Assembly (NCBI RefSeq): GCF_945277285.1
Contig: NZ_CALYPR010000001.1
Coordinates: forward strand, 1 to 64,000
Length of the DNA: 64,000 nt
Direction: 5' to 3'
Source of the DNA: an uncultured Bartonella sp.
Lineage (GTDB): Bacteria > Pseudomonadota > Alphaproteobacteria > Rhizobiales > Rhizobiaceae
The position numbers and the translations under genes were made by a program. Numbering within the stretch: position 1 is the stretch's first letter; each line of letters begins with the position of its first letter. The notes under the pieces are model-generated. The model was not told the DNA's origin and ran no database searches. It saw nothing but the letters and a program-made list of their open reading frames with translations. This document shows, one piece after another, positions 1 to 9,663 of this stretch.

Positions 1-133
1 GCTCGACACATTCGTCACAAATGAAGACTGTGGGGCCGGCAATAAGTTTACGCACTTCATGCTGGCTTTTGCCACAGAATGAGCAATAAAGCGTATTCTT
101 CGAATCGCCCCCGTTATTACTAATTTTGCTCAT
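1..133 (-). CDS. clpX: ATP-dependent Clp protease ATP-binding subunit ClpX (N-terminal fragment)
   Basis: Only the first 44 codons lie in the window; the rest runs off the left edge, which is why the ORF track missed it. Reading the minus strand from the ATG at 133 gives a start [13 protein letters not shown] followed by a zinc-binding C4 domain with CSFC and ICDEC pairs, the typical ClpX N-terminal domain that handles adaptors and substrates. ClpX is the AAA+ unfoldase that feeds proteins into the ClpP chamber. It lies downstream of clpP in the same direction with about 230 bp between them, the usual clpP-clpX order. The call rests on the zinc finger plus the neighbour. Confidence 0.9.
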   Translation of the reverse strand, partial: MSKISNNGGDSKNTLYCSFCGKSQHEVRKLIAGPTVFICDECVE

Positions 134-304
134 TTCACTTTTCCTTTCGCCCGAATTGCATGGAATATCTTGCCTTTTCGGTTAAACTTTTCAAGTCCAT
201 TCCACCAAGAAACTAAAACAAATAATAGGTTCGGCCATCTAATTTGCCATTATCTTTCTTTTGAGGTTTAAATGCTAAACCTTATTTTTGTTTTAAAAAT
301 GAAA

Positions 305-346
305 ACGGCCATCTACAGGATTATCACATCCTCACGAAATAGCCGT
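305..346 (-). terminator. Probable clpP transcription terminator
   Basis: On the minus strand, just after the clpP stop, an outer stem ACGGCTAT/ATGGCCGT (one G-U pair) encloses a second small stem AGGAT/ATCCT and is followed by TTTTCATTTTT. The shape and T-rich tail suit an intrinsic terminator or attenuator between clpP and clpX, so clpX probably also has its own promoter in the rest of the spacer. Confidence 0.5.
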
Positions 347-365
347 CATTCAAATGCGGTCACGT

Positions 366-998
366 TTAGTCATTTTTCTCTTCTTCAGACTCAGCGCGAT
401 ATTGGATGACGTCATCAATCAAACCGAATTCTTTTGCTTCATCAGCCGACATAAAATGATCGCGATCAAGTGTACGTTCGATCGTCTCATAATCCTGACC
501 AGTGTGATGAACATAGATTTCGTTCAAACGCCGCTTCAATTTCACTATGTCCTGGGCATGACGTTCAATATCAGAAGCTTGACCTTGAAAGCCTCCGGAG
601 GGTTGGTGCACCATGACACGGGCATTCGGCAAGGCAAAACGATGCCCTTTTGCACCGGCAGTCAACAACAGCGACCCCATCGAGGCGGCTTGCCCCATAC
701 AAAGGGTAGAAACAGCCGGACGGATAAACTGCATGGTGTCATAGATCGCTAGACCTGATGTCACAACACCACCTGGAGAATTGATATAAAGGCTGATTTC
801 CTTCTTTGGATTTTCTGCTTCGAGAAAGAGAAGCTGCGCGCAGACAAGCATGGCCATGCCGTCTTCAACTGGTCCATTGATAAAAACAATTCTCTCCTTC
901 AATAAGCGGGAAAAAATATCATAAGACCGTTCGCCGCGATTAGTCTGTTCCACAACTATTGGAACGAGATTGAGGGCAGTCTGGATCGGATCACTCAT
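366..998 (-). CDS. clpP: ATP-dependent Clp protease proteolytic subunit ClpP
   Basis: Serine peptidase (family S14) that forms the tetradecameric proteolytic chamber used by ClpX and ClpA in the cytoplasm. With the start chosen here the protein is 210 residues, and the catalytic triad is visible as Ser106 (GQAASMGS), His131 (MVHQPSGG) and Asp180 (LDRDHF). The track start at 1010 adds MEVK; I moved it to the ATG at 998 because GGAAG lies just upstream and rhizobial ClpP proteins begin with M-x-DPI. The C-terminus ends in an acidic tail (ESEEEKND). It is followed by clpX on the same strand. Confidence 0.95.
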   Translation of the reverse strand: MSDPIQTALNLVPIVVEQTNRGERSYDIFSRLLKERIVFINGPVEDGMAMLVCAQLLFLEAENPKKEISLYINSPGGVVTSGLAIYDTMQFIRPAVSTLCMGQAASMGSLLLTAGAKGHRFALPNARVMVHQPSGGFQGQASDIERHAQDIVKLKRRLNEIYVHHTGQDYETIERTLDRDHFMSADEAKEFGLIDDVIQYRAESEEEKND

Positions 999-1418
999 TT
1001 TCACTTCCATCTATACGAATCGTCATTTGCGACCTAAAACATTGTTATAACTAGAATATCAATCCATTAGAAGATCAATAGATTATTGTTTTGCCGTTTT
1101 AACAAAAGCAGCCATCAGAATATCTAGAGAATGATAATAAGAATTTATTTCAATGAGACAGGCTATCATCGACTGTTTTAACCACAAAAACAAAGTCTAT
1201 ATAGGGGGTTGTTCCTTTCAGTTCAAGCTATCGGATAATGGATCTTCAAAAAGATAATAATCGTTCAACGTAGATCGTTTTCTAAAATATGCCTTAATAA
1301 TAAGATAAACAGCATTAAATCTAGGTTATTGTATCGTTTCCGATATAAATTATCGGTTCAATGCAAATAAATTAGCTAGATTAACGAAAATATATTTTTC
1401 TCTAACAGTTAAGTTTTG
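999..1418. other. AT-rich intergenic region upstream of clpP
   Basis: About 420 bp between the glycosyltransferase stop and the clpP start. It must hold the clpP promoter on the minus strand. I see no convincing ORF, tRNA, hairpin terminator or repeat, only AT-rich sequence. Confidence 0.5.
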
Positions 1419-2234
1419 TCATTTTTGTTGTTCAAGAATCCTGTCAAATCCTGAAATTCTTTTAGTCGCCCAATCATAAAAGCTCCCCTTTTTGATCGGG
1501 TCGGTCGTCCTTTCTTTTTTGTGAACATGAAAGCCGAGAAACCTGGGATCATTCAATGGCTCAAGACCAAAAGCGGGATCAAATATTCTTTCGCTATCAC
1601 GGCCTGTCCAATAATAGAACGTTTCTTTTTCTTTTGCCTGATTGAAGAATCCATATCGTTTAGCCAGTCGTGAAATGCCATCATTTCCGAAAACAGTAAT
1701 GCCCAGGCGCCCGGGAACAACCGGCAAGTTCTGTCTTTTGAGCCGCCACGGAATCCAGATACCGCGGTGGAAGCCGAGCCAATTCGGCACCATCTCCGAG
1801 CTTGCAATATAATCATCAAACTCTTTGATAATCGGATTGTCCTGCGGCAAATAGAGAGCCGACACACCTACCCTTGCCCGGTTTTCACGCGCAAGCCAAA
1901 TTTTTCCTTGTTCAGGATGAAATTGTTTGACAAGATAGACATCCGTATCTAGCCAGACACCTGCATTGTATTTCATCAGTCTAATACGAAAAAGATCCGA
2001 AAACTGAACAATTGTACGAATAGGCTTAAAATCCGGAAAAGCGGGGTCAAGCCTATAAAGAGTCGAAAGTGGCAATATTGGTTCAGCTTCCAAAAGTTCC
2101 ACCCCTTCAGGAACATTTTCAACCGGACCATGACTGTAAAGCTTGACTGTTTGACCAGTTTTTACCATGGACGAAAGACATAGCCAATCAATGGGACGCA
2201 AACGATCGCCATACCAGAATGTGCAGATATCCAT
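1419..2234 (-). CDS. DXD-motif glycosyltransferase
   Basis: A 271-residue protein resembling the sugar-binding, DXD-containing glycosyltransferases (GT32 / capsular-polysaccharide synthesis type). The nucleotide-sugar/metal motif is clear at residues 95-98 (WLDTDVYL), preceded by LFRIRLMKYNAG, the usual context in this family. There is no signal peptide or membrane segment, so it probably acts on the cytoplasmic face, modifying a glycan or lipid. I chose the ATG at 2234 instead of 2240 because GAGGGG sits 6 nt upstream of it. It begins only a few bases after the trkA stop and is probably co-transcribed with ntrYX-trkA. Donor and acceptor cannot be told from sequence. Confidence 0.75.
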   Translation of the reverse strand: MDICTFWYGDRLRPIDWLCLSSMVKTGQTVKLYSHGPVENVPEGVELLEAEPILPLSTLYRLDPAFPDFKPIRTIVQFSDLFRIRLMKYNAGVWLDTDVYLVKQFHPEQGKIWLARENRARVGVSALYLPQDNPIIKEFDDYIASSEMVPNWLGFHRGIWIPWRLKRQNLPVVPGRLGITVFGNDGISRLAKRYGFFNQAKEKETFYYWTGRDSERIFDPAFGLEPLNDPRFLGFHVHKKERTTDPIKKGSFYDWATKRISGFDRILEQQK

Positions 2235-2246
2235 TTGCATCCCCTC

Positions 2247-3623
2247 TTAAAAATACTCAAGACTGACGCGGAATAGTTGTTCGACATCTCGCACGGCATC
2301 AGCCAACGCAAAAATGATGACCATATCACCGGCAAGAACACGGGTCTCACCTTTTGGACGGATCATCGTCCTATCACGATAGATAGCTCCGATACGCAAA
2401 CCTTCTGGCAAACCAAGTTCCGACAATGGCTTTCCGACAAGTGGCGATGTTTGCATGGCTTCGGCTTCAATAATTTCGGCTTCACCATTTGCTACCGAGA
2501 AGACAGAGCGTATGCGCCCTCTGCGCATTTGTTGCAAGACTTTAGAAATTGTGACGCTTCGGGGGTTAAGGTGTGAGTCAATGCCGACAGTTCTGGTAAA
2601 TTCCTGAAAAGCATTGTTATTAATCAGAACCATATTGGATTTGCAGCCAAACCTTTTTGCCATAATAGCACTGAGAACATTAACCTGATCCTGATTGGTC
2701 AACGTTACAATTAAATCGGCCTGATCGACATTGGCTTCTTGCAAAATCGCAGGATCAAGAGCACTGCCATTCAAGACTACGGTGCGATTCAATTGATCGG
2801 TGATAGCAAGGGCACGAGCCTTATCGGATTCGATAATACGCAAACGCGCTTTATGTTGGCGTTTTTCCATAGCACGAGCAACATAAAGGCCGATATGACC
2901 ACCACCCGCGATAATAATACGATTGGCTGTTTGTTCGTCATGACCAAAAAGCCCCAATGCCCTACGCACCTGACTGCGGGACGCAACGAGATAGGTTATA
3001 TCGCCAACTTTGAGCTCGGTATCGGCGTGCGCAATAAACAGCTGTTTTCCCCGTTTCACTGCAGTTACTGTCGTCAAAAGATCAGGAAAAAGATCGGTCA
3101 ATTGTCTGAGTGGTGTGTTGATAACCGGACAGTCTTCCATACATTCAAGAGCAAGTGCAACAACGTCATCAAAGCTGAAATAAAGCACATCCAGAGCACC
3201 GGGCAAAGCAATACGCCGCAACACCATTTCCCCCACCTCAATTTCAGGCGAAATGACAACATCAATCGGCATCGCTTCACGTTGGAACAGACCCTGATAT
3301 TGCGGATCAAGGTAGGATTGATCGCGTACACGGGCAATTTTTGTTGGAACATTAAAAAGTGCATGGGCAACCTGACAGGCTACCATATTGACTTCATCAG
3401 AAAGTGTCACGGCAATCAGCATGTCAGCTTCGTCTGCACCGGCCGCTCGTAAAACATCTGGCCGTGAACCATGCCCGACAATGCCGCGAACATCCAATGT
3501 ATCGCGAATTTTTTCGATGAGTCTCGGTTCAATATCAATAACCGTCACATCATGTTGCTCGCTTGAAAGGCGCTCCGCTATTCCATAACCGACCTGGCCG
3601 GCACCGCAAATGATCACGCGCAT
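2247..3623 (-). CDS. trkA: Trk system potassium uptake protein TrkA
   Basis: Peripheral, NAD-binding regulatory subunit of the Trk potassium channel. The 458 residues contain two RCK halves, each a Rossmann TrkA-N domain (GAGQVGYG near residue 7 and GGGHIGLY near residue 240) followed by a TrkA-C ligand-binding domain. It lies 3 bp downstream of ntrX, an arrangement common in rhizobia and Brucella, so potassium uptake control is probably transcribed with the NtrYX two-component system. The membrane subunit TrkH is not in this window. Confidence 0.93.
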   Translation of the reverse strand: MRVIICGAGQVGYGIAERLSSEQHDVTVIDIEPRLIEKIRDTLDVRGIVGHGSRPDVLRAAGADEADMLIAVTLSDEVNMVACQVAHALFNVPTKIARVRDQSYLDPQYQGLFQREAMPIDVVISPEIEVGEMVLRRIALPGALDVLYFSFDDVVALALECMEDCPVINTPLRQLTDLFPDLLTTVTAVKRGKQLFIAHADTELKVGDITYLVASRSQVRRALGLFGHDEQTANRIIIAGGGHIGLYVARAMEKRQHKARLRIIESDKARALAITDQLNRTVVLNGSALDPAILQEANVDQADLIVTLTNQDQVNVLSAIMAKRFGCKSNMVLINNNAFQEFTRTVGIDSHLNPRSVTISKVLQQMRRGRIRSVFSVANGEAEIIEAEAMQTSPLVGKPLSELGLPEGLRIGAIYRDRTMIRPKGETRVLAGDMVIIFALADAVRDVEQLFRVSLEYF

Positions 3624-3626
3624 ATT

Positions 3627-4991
3627 TTACGAAACTCCAAGTGATTTGAGCTTGCGGTGCAAGGCGGACCGCTCCATCCCGACAAACTCTGCGGTGCGCG
3701 AAATATTGCCACCAAAGCGGTTTATTTGCGCCACAAGATATTCCTTTTCAAAAAGTTCGCGCGCCTCACGCAACGGCAGTGCCATAATATGAACGTCGGA
3801 ATCTGTTGGTGCGCGTGGCAATGTATCGCCCACTTCTGCCGGTAGAAGCTCAGCCGTAATTGGCCCGTCACCACCCTCGCCACGGGCCAGAATGAGCAAA
3901 CGTTCGATATTGTTGCGCAACTGCCGGATATTGCCCGGCCAGCTATGGGCTTGTAGAATAGCCATCGTGTCATCACCGATCTCACGGGGCTTTATACCGG
4001 CCTGTTCGGATATTTGATGGATAAAGTAATTGACAAGTTCGGGTATATCCTCGCGGTGACTGGCAAGCGGTGGCACACTGATTGGCACAACTGCCAGCCG
4101 ATGGAAGAGATCTTCCCGAAAGCGCCCTTCAGCAATCAATCCTTCAAGATTCTGCGCTGTAGAAGAAATAACGCGAACGTCGACTTTGACGCGCTTACTT
4201 CCGCCCACCCGTTCAAATGTCTGATCAGTTAAAACCCGCAAAATCTTGTTTTGCGTTTCCCTTGGCATATCGGCAATCTCGTCAATATATAGAATTCCGC
4301 CATGAGCTTCCTCAAGTGCGCCAACCTTGCGCTCTCCTCCGTCCATTTCAGTGCCAAAAAGCTCGATTTCCATGCGCTCGGGTGTAATTGTCGCCGCATT
4401 GATCGTTACAAAAGGACCGTTGGCACGATTGGAAAGAGCGTGAATTGCCCGTGCCGTCGTTTCCTTGCCTGAGCCTGAAGGGCCGGTGATCATAATCCGG
4501 CTGTTAGTCGGGGCGACCTTTTCAATTGTCTGGCGTAAATGATTCATTACTAGTGATTTACCAAGCAATTCAGGGGTAACCCCTGACTGTTTGCGCAATT
4601 CATTAACTTCGCGTTTCAATTTCGATGTTTCAAGCGCCCGTTCAGTTACCAAAATCAGCCGGTCAGCCTTGAAAGGCTTTTCAATAAAATCATAGGCACC
4701 ACGTTTGATAGCCGATACTGCAGTTTCGATATTGCCATGACCGGAAATCATTACCACCGGTAAATTTGGATAACGTGATTTGATTTTATCAAGTAAGGCA
4801 AGTCCATCAAGACGGCTCCCCTGTAACCAGATGTCTAGGAAAATCAATCTCGGGACACGGCTCTCAATTTGCTGAAGCGCTTCATCCGAATTTGCTGCAA
4901 GACGCGTTTCATGTCCCTCATCCTCGAGTATTCCGCCGACCAGTTCGCGTATATCCGCTTCATCATCGACAATCAAAATATCTGAAGCCAT
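3627..4991 (-). CDS. ntrX: Nitrogen/redox response regulator NtrX
   Basis: 454-residue NtrC-family response regulator. Receiver domain 1-120 has the acidic pocket DDE (9-11) and phospho-acceptor Asp53 (FLDIWL). The AAA+ domain has Walker A GPSGSGKE (170-177), and the C-terminus carries a Fis-type helix-turn-helix (NISRTAEFVGMERSALHRKL). The GAFTGA loop that contacts sigma-54 is absent: the matching region reads FGTEMDGGERKVGALEE. This is normal for alphaproteobacterial NtrX and implies action as a sigma-70-type activator or repressor. ntrY follows 14 bp upstream. AGGTAAG precedes the ATG. Confidence 0.95.
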   Translation of the reverse strand: MASDILIVDDEADIRELVGGILEDEGHETRLAANSDEALQQIESRVPRLIFLDIWLQGSRLDGLALLDKIKSRYPNLPVVMISGHGNIETAVSAIKRGAYDFIEKPFKADRLILVTERALETSKLKREVNELRKQSGVTPELLGKSLVMNHLRQTIEKVAPTNSRIMITGPSGSGKETTARAIHALSNRANGPFVTINAATITPERMEIELFGTEMDGGERKVGALEEAHGGILYIDEIADMPRETQNKILRVLTDQTFERVGGSKRVKVDVRVISSTAQNLEGLIAEGRFREDLFHRLAVVPISVPPLASHREDIPELVNYFIHQISEQAGIKPREIGDDTMAILQAHSWPGNIRQLRNNIERLLILARGEGGDGPITAELLPAEVGDTLPRAPTDSDVHIMALPLREARELFEKEYLVAQINRFGGNISRTAEFVGMERSALHRKLKSLGVS

Positions 4992-5005
4992 CTTACCTAA
5001 CCGTC

Positions 5006-7231
5006 CTATTTATTCGCTTCTATGTTTACAACACCGGATTTGTCTGCAGCTACTGCCGGAAAAATCATGCGGATCATGGCACCGCGACCATTATAAAAAC
5101 TCGAGGGTGCATCATGTAATTCCATATAACCTCCGTGCTCCTCGACAATTTTACGCACGATTGCAAGCCCCAGCCCTGTGCCTTTTTCTCTTGTTGTTAT
5201 ATAGGGTTCCAGCAATTTTTGTCGCTGCTCTTTCGGCAATCCCTTACCATTATCAATAACATCGGCCACCAATTTGTCACCTTCGCGATAAGATCGGACA
5301 AGAATATGCCCAGTTATGTTATTTTCTCCGGCAACCGCGTCAATTGCCTCGCTGGCATTCTTAATAACATTACCAAAAGCCTGCCCGATCAGCCTACTGT
5401 CGAATTCGCCCATCAGAGGCTCGTCGCCAAGATCGCGCTCGAATTTGATATCATGGCGTGACACCTCAACAAGAAAGAATGCCTCTCTAAGCGGCTCACG
5501 CATATCAAGCAGGTGCATTTCCGGTTTCGGCATGCGGGCAAAAGACGAAAATTCATCGACCATTCTGCCAATATCACCAACCTGTCGAATAATCGTATCA
5601 ATACATTGGTCAAAAACCTCGCGGTCATCAACAATCACCTTGCCATAACGGCGACGAATCCGTTCTGCCGACAATTGTATGGGCGTTAGTGGATTCTTGA
5701 TCTCGTGAGCGATACGCCGCGCGACGTCAGCCCATGCACTTGATCTTTGCGCCTCGACAAGATCGGTAATATCGTCAATCGTTAACACCCATGATTGACC
5801 ACTTCCGGCATTTTCTTCCATGGTGACCTGAACATTATAAACGCGGTTGCGTCCATCTTGCGACAGCGTCACCTGTTCACGGTGGTCTTTGCGTTGTGAG
5901 GAACGCGCGACTTCAAAAACCTGCCCGATATCGGGGTTAAGCGCCATAAGACTTTTTCCGATCACCGCATGCGGATCAAGACCAAACATCGTCTCGACAG
6001 AACGGTTAATGATCGTGACATCGCCATTTTCGTCGATTCCGGCAACACCGGCATTGACGCCAGCAAGCACTGCTTCGGAGAACCGGCGTCTTTCATCAAT
6101 CTGGTCACGCGCAGAAATAAGTTCATTACGCTGATTTTTAAGTTCGCTGACCATATAATTGAACGTTCTGGAAAGTTGTCCGACATCGCCATCCTTGGCA
6201 CGGACAGGAACCACAACATCCATATTGCCCGATGCAACATCGTCGGCAGCGCCAATGAGAAGCCGGATAGGACGCACCAGACGATCGGCAACAGCAATTC
6301 CCGTCCATATTGCAGAAATCAACAGGCTTAAAAACAAACACAGATAGAGAACAGCAAAAGCAATTTGGGTCGGAACCCGATTTTCATTAAGGTCGCGGTA
6401 ACGCGCTGTATTTGCTTCTGTCAGGCGCAATGCCGATAGAACTCTTTGGTCGACATCACGCACAAGATAAAGAAATGCGTTCGGAATATCGTTGAGTTTC
6501 AAGATAATGCCGAAATAGTCGTGTTCACCGGGCTGAAAAGTAAAAGGGCTTCCTTTGGTTGCCTGCACGATCAAATTCGCTGGTGGTATCGGAAGCTTAT
6601 CTTCGCCGCCCAAATTACTTTGTAAGTAAACTGTACCATTTGGACTTAATAGGAATGCCCCACGCAAATCGCGACCTGCCGCATGGCGAGTTAGTTGCAA
6701 ACGGTATTCGGTTGGATTTAGCGCAAGCAACCGCCGGTTATCCAGCGCCAGCGTCATTGCATAGGATGAATTTTTCAAGTTTTGCAACGTTTCGTTAGCA
6801 TAGCCATTGGCAAGATCTATTGACGAGGCAACAATTTGCCTCGTTGTCGTATCGAACCAGCGATCCAGCCCCTGATTGAGTGTGACCCCAGCAACAATTG
6901 CCACCAAAACGGCCGGTACCGTTGCAACAAGAGCGAAAAGTGAAATGATCCTGACATGAAGTCTTGATGCGGCACGCCGTGCACGCCATGCCCGGATAAT
7001 CGGCATTAACTCATAGCAGGTAATAGTAATAAGCCCGAGCACCCAAACCGTATTGACGCCAATAAGAACAAGGGTCACAAACGTGCTCGGAATAATTGGT
7101 GTAAAGCCTAGAAGAATTGTGAACGAGACAACTGCTGTCAAAAGAGCCAGTGCAATAATCAAAATTCCGAAGAAAGTAAGAATACTGCGCCGCTTGTCGC
7201 CATATACGCTTTTTTCGATAGGCTTTGCCAA
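5006..7231 (-). CDS. ntrY: Membrane sensor histidine kinase NtrY
   Basis: Sensor kinase partner of NtrX, about 741 residues. Order of parts: three hydrophobic segments in the first ~120 residues, a periplasmic sensing region, another membrane segment near 300, a HAMP domain, a PAS domain (ENGDVTIINRS), a HisKA domain with phospho-accepting His509 (AHEIKNPLTP) and a HATPase domain with N box (NVIKNASEA) and G box (GTGLGLAIV). The track start is a TTG at 7315 giving a Cys/Thr-rich leader unlike the family. I prefer the TTG at 7231, which has GGGAAG about 9 nt upstream and leads directly to LAKPIEKS. Either is non-ATG, so the start is uncertain. Confidence 0.92.
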   Translation of the reverse strand: MAKPIEKSVYGDKRRSILTFFGILIIALALLTAVVSFTILLGFTPIIPSTFVTLVLIGVNTVWVLGLITITCYELMPIIRAWRARRAASRLHVRIISLFALVATVPAVLVAIVAGVTLNQGLDRWFDTTTRQIVASSIDLANGYANETLQNLKNSSYAMTLALDNRRLLALNPTEYRLQLTRHAAGRDLRGAFLLSPNGTVYLQSNLGGEDKLPIPPANLIVQATKGSPFTFQPGEHDYFGIILKLNDIPNAFLYLVRDVDQRVLSALRLTEANTARYRDLNENRVPTQIAFAVLYLCLFLSLLISAIWTGIAVADRLVRPIRLLIGAADDVASGNMDVVVPVRAKDGDVGQLSRTFNYMVSELKNQRNELISARDQIDERRRFSEAVLAGVNAGVAGIDENGDVTIINRSVETMFGLDPHAVIGKSLMALNPDIGQVFEVARSSQRKDHREQVTLSQDGRNRVYNVQVTMEENAGSGQSWVLTIDDITDLVEAQRSSAWADVARRIAHEIKNPLTPIQLSAERIRRRYGKVIVDDREVFDQCIDTIIRQVGDIGRMVDEFSSFARMPKPEMHLLDMREPLREAFFLVEVSRHDIKFERDLGDEPLMGEFDSRLIGQAFGNVIKNASEAIDAVAGENNITGHILVRSYREGDKLVADVIDNGKGLPKEQRQKLLEPYITTREKGTGLGLAIVRKIVEEHGGYMELHDAPSSFYNGRGAMIRMIFPAVAADKSGVVNIEANK

Positions 7232-7871
7232 TTTACGATTCTTCCCATTAAAAGTAGTGGTGGTAGCAATAATGCAACACTTTGTGGCGAAAATGCAACA
7301 GAAAGAATGATACAATCATTAAATATACAAAAAAATTCAATCTAAAAAACGACAAAGATCAATTGAATTTTTAAATTCGTTTTTAAATTACCATCTGTTT
7401 AAAAAAATTTTTTAAAACTTTATTTGTTAACTGAGGTAAAAACGCGATTTTTTATAGAAAAAAACTAATATATCTTCCGCCATGCTGCTCTATTTATAAA
7501 GTGCTTATCTTCCAAGATTTAAAAATTTGCACGAAGGTTTAAAACCAAATTTGAACATGGTAATTGTACTGGAAATATACAGTTTTGAGTTAAAAATTCA
7601 ACAATTTTACTATGTTCGGGAAAACCATCGTTGAACGACGCTTTATCCGATTGTTTTTATAAATTGCCAAAAATATTCACTCGATATTCATTTATACTGT
7701 CTGCTATTTTTAATTTTCCGTGTCCCAAAATTTATCGGGCTATCTGAAAATTCGTGAAATCTAGAATATATGGGCCGGCTCATAGGACAAGTTGACGCAG
7801 CAAAACTGAGAATTGTTGACATTCTTTTGCTAAAACCTTCAAAAAAAAGTAAAGAAAACATCTTCACATTT
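7232..7871. other. AT-rich divergent spacer between ntrY and rirA
   Basis: About 640 bp with no supported gene; short ORFs here lack family features. It must contain the ntrYX-trkA promoter leftwards and the rirA promoter rightwards. A TTGACA hexamer lies at 7816-7821 on the plus strand, but I see no well-placed -10 partner. Composition is much more AT-rich than the flanking genes. No tRNA or repeat was seen. Confidence 0.5.
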
Positions 7872-7888
7872 TTAAGAATCGTTCTAAA
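7872..7888 (+). promoter_or_regulatory. Candidate Irr box (iron control element) upstream of rirA
   Basis: The 17-mer TTAAGAATCGTTCTAAA is a near-perfect inverted repeat (TTAAGAA-TCG-TTCTAAA, one mismatched pair). It matches the alphaproteobacterial Irr-binding ICE pattern TTTAGAA-N3-TTCTAAA at 13 of 14 arm positions. It ends 36 bp before the rirA start, a position that would block transcription. In rhizobia Irr is known to act on rirA when iron is scarce, so repression here is plausible but inferred. Confidence 0.6.
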
Positions 7889-7924
7889 TTATGGGAAGAA
7901 ATTCTTGTGCAGAAAGGAATGGAG

Positions 7925-8383
7925 ATGCGGCTCACAAAGCAGACGAATTATGCCATCCGAATGTTGATGTATTGCGCGGCTAACGAGGGGGAATTGAGCC
8001 GCGTTCCTGAAATTGCTAAGGCCTATTCGGTTTCGGAGCTTTTTTTATTCAAGATTCTTCATCCATTAGTTGAAGCCGGACTGATGCAAACGGTACGTGG
8101 TCGCAACGGCGGGGTAAAACTTGCAAAACCTGCTGATGAAATTTTTGTTTATGACGTCGTTAAAGTAACCGAGGAAAACTTCGCAATGGCCGAATGTTTT
8201 GAAACTGGTGCTATTGAGTGCCCGCTCGTTAACTCGTGTGGACTGAATGCGACATTGAGCAGAGCATTGAACGCTTTCTTCGATGTTTTGAAGGAAACAT
8301 CTATTGCCGATTTACAACGCCCGAATTTCAGGAAACGTCTGGGCATTGACGGCATTGATGAAAATTTAAAAGTATTAAGCTAA
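7925..8383 (+). CDS. rirA: Rhizobial iron regulator RirA (Rrf2 family)
   Basis: Rrf2-family repressor of 152 residues. An N-terminal winged helix (MRLTKQTNYAIRMLMYC) is followed by a cluster-binding loop with Cys91, Cys99 and Cys105 (AECFETGAIECP, NSCGLN). These are the three residues that hold the iron-sulphur cluster in RirA, which separates it from NsrR and IscR. With iron present, RirA represses uptake genes. The track begins at a GTG at 7907; I chose the ATG at 7925 because AAGGA lies 6 nt upstream and homologues begin MRLTKQTNYA. A likely Irr box lies just upstream. The plus-strand ispDF gene follows. Confidence 0.93.
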   Translation: MRLTKQTNYAIRMLMYCAANEGELSRVPEIAKAYSVSELFLFKILHPLVEAGLMQTVRGRNGGVKLAKPADEIFVYDVVKVTEENFAMAECFETGAIECPLVNSCGLNATLSRALNAFFDVLKETSIADLQRPNFRKRLGIDGIDENLKVLS

Positions 8384-8424
8384 TTGCATAAGCAATATCA
8401 TCGGTTCTCAACATCTATTTTTCA

Positions 8425-9663
8425 ATGGGGCTTATCATATCCAATGCAGCCATCATATTAGCCGCAGGTCGGGGTGAACGCATTGGGTCGCCTGAAAATG
8501 GGCCAAAGCAATATCGGTCGCTCGGGCAACATGCGGTTATTTTTTATACGCTCAAGAACTTTCTTGAAAGCAGGCTATTCTCGACAATTGTTCTTGTTAT
8601 CCATGAAGATGATGAAAAGCTCTGTCGTGATGCAATCGGCGAAATGGTACAAGATGTCACCATTGTTCATGGCGGCAGCACCCGCCAGATATCGACACTT
8701 CATGGCTTACGGGCATTGAATGATTTACCGGAATATTTACAACCTGATTATGTCTATATTCATGATGGTGCGCGCCCCTTTGTATCACAATCACTTCTGG
8801 AGCGCATTAACGAGGAACTTTTACCCGATTGTGGTATTCTACCGGCGGTTGCCGTCTCTGATACGTTAAAACGTGCTGATAACGCCGGCTTGGTTGTTGA
8901 AACAATCTCGCGCAACCATTTGTATGGCGCACAGACACCTCAGGCGTTTCCTTTTAAAACTATCTTTCATGCTCATGAAAAAGCTGCTCGTCAAGGGATG
9001 ACTAATTTTACTGATGATTGTGCCTTGGCCGAATGGGCCAATCTCGATATAAAGATCGTTGCAGGCAATAGTGATAATTTCAAAATTACCTGGCCTGCCG
9101 ATCTTGCAATAGCCAAATTGCGTGTAACAAAGGAAATCATGACAAACCGAACAGATCAAATACTATTTCCCGATGTTCGTACGGGTAACGGATATGATGT
9201 CCATTCTTTTGAACCGGGTGATGGCGTTACGCTTTGCGGTGTCAAAATTGCCTATGACCGCAAGCTGAACGGCCATTCGGATGCCGATGTTGCCCTGCAC
9301 GCACTGACTGATGCACTTCTTGCGACGCGCGGTGCCGGAGATATAGGAACGCATTTTCCGCCATCAGACCCGCAGTGGAAAGGTGTTTCGTCGGACATTT
9401 TTGTCCGCCACGCTGTTTCCATTATCAAGAAAGCCGGTGGCCGTATTGCCAATGCAGATATATCGTTGATTGCGGAAGCACCGAAAGTCGGCCCTCACCG
9501 TGAAGAAATGACCAAAAAACTTATGGATATGCTCGGTATTTCTGCCGATCGTATTTCCATTAAAGCGACGACAAACGAAAAACTGGGGTTTGTCGGCCGC
9601 AAGGAAGGCATTGCCGCCATTGCCACCGCAACCGTTATTTATCCCGGGAGTATTCCGGAATGA
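8425..9663 (+). CDS. ispDF: Bifunctional IspD/IspF isoprenoid enzyme
   Basis: Fusion of two enzymes of the MEP isoprenoid pathway. Residues 1 to about 235 are IspD (2-C-methyl-D-erythritol 4-phosphate cytidylyltransferase), with nucleotide loop AAGRGERIG and a KQY motif. Residues about 250-412 are IspF (MECDP synthase), with metal ligands in GYDVHSF and the [15 protein letters not shown] signature. IspDF fusions are typical of alphaproteobacteria. No strong ribosome site precedes the ATG at 8425, but no other in-frame start fits the IspD N-terminus. The stop overlaps the cinA start by four bases (ATGA), so the two are translationally coupled. Confidence 0.96.
   Translation: MGLIISNAAIILAAGRGERIGSPENGPKQYRSLGQHAVIFYTLKNFLESRLFSTIVLVIHEDDEKLCRDAIGEMVQDVTIVHGGSTRQISTLHGLRALNDLPEYLQPDYVYIHDGARPFVSQSLLERINEELLPDCGILPAVAVSDTLKRADNAGLVVETISRNHLYGAQTPQAFPFKTIFHAHEKAARQGMTNFTDDCALAEWANLDIKIVAGNSDNFKITWPADLAIAKLRVTKEIMTNRTDQILFPDVRTGNGYDVHSFEPGDGVTLCGVKIAYDRKLNGHSDADVALHALTDALLATRGAGDIGTHFPPSDPQWKGVSSDIFVRHAVSIIKKAGGRIANADISLIAEAPKVGPHREEMTKKLMDMLGISADRISIKATTNEKLGFVGRKEGIAAIATATVIYPGSIPE

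Noticed and set aside
2739-3452. 237-residue plus-strand ORF opposite trkA
   Set aside because: Lies wholly antisense to trkA, which has clear family motifs; the translation shows no domain and codon composition looks like a shadow frame.
8384-8402. ATTGC-ATAA-GCAAT hairpin after rirA
   Set aside because: Only five base pairs and no T-tail; too weak to call a terminator.
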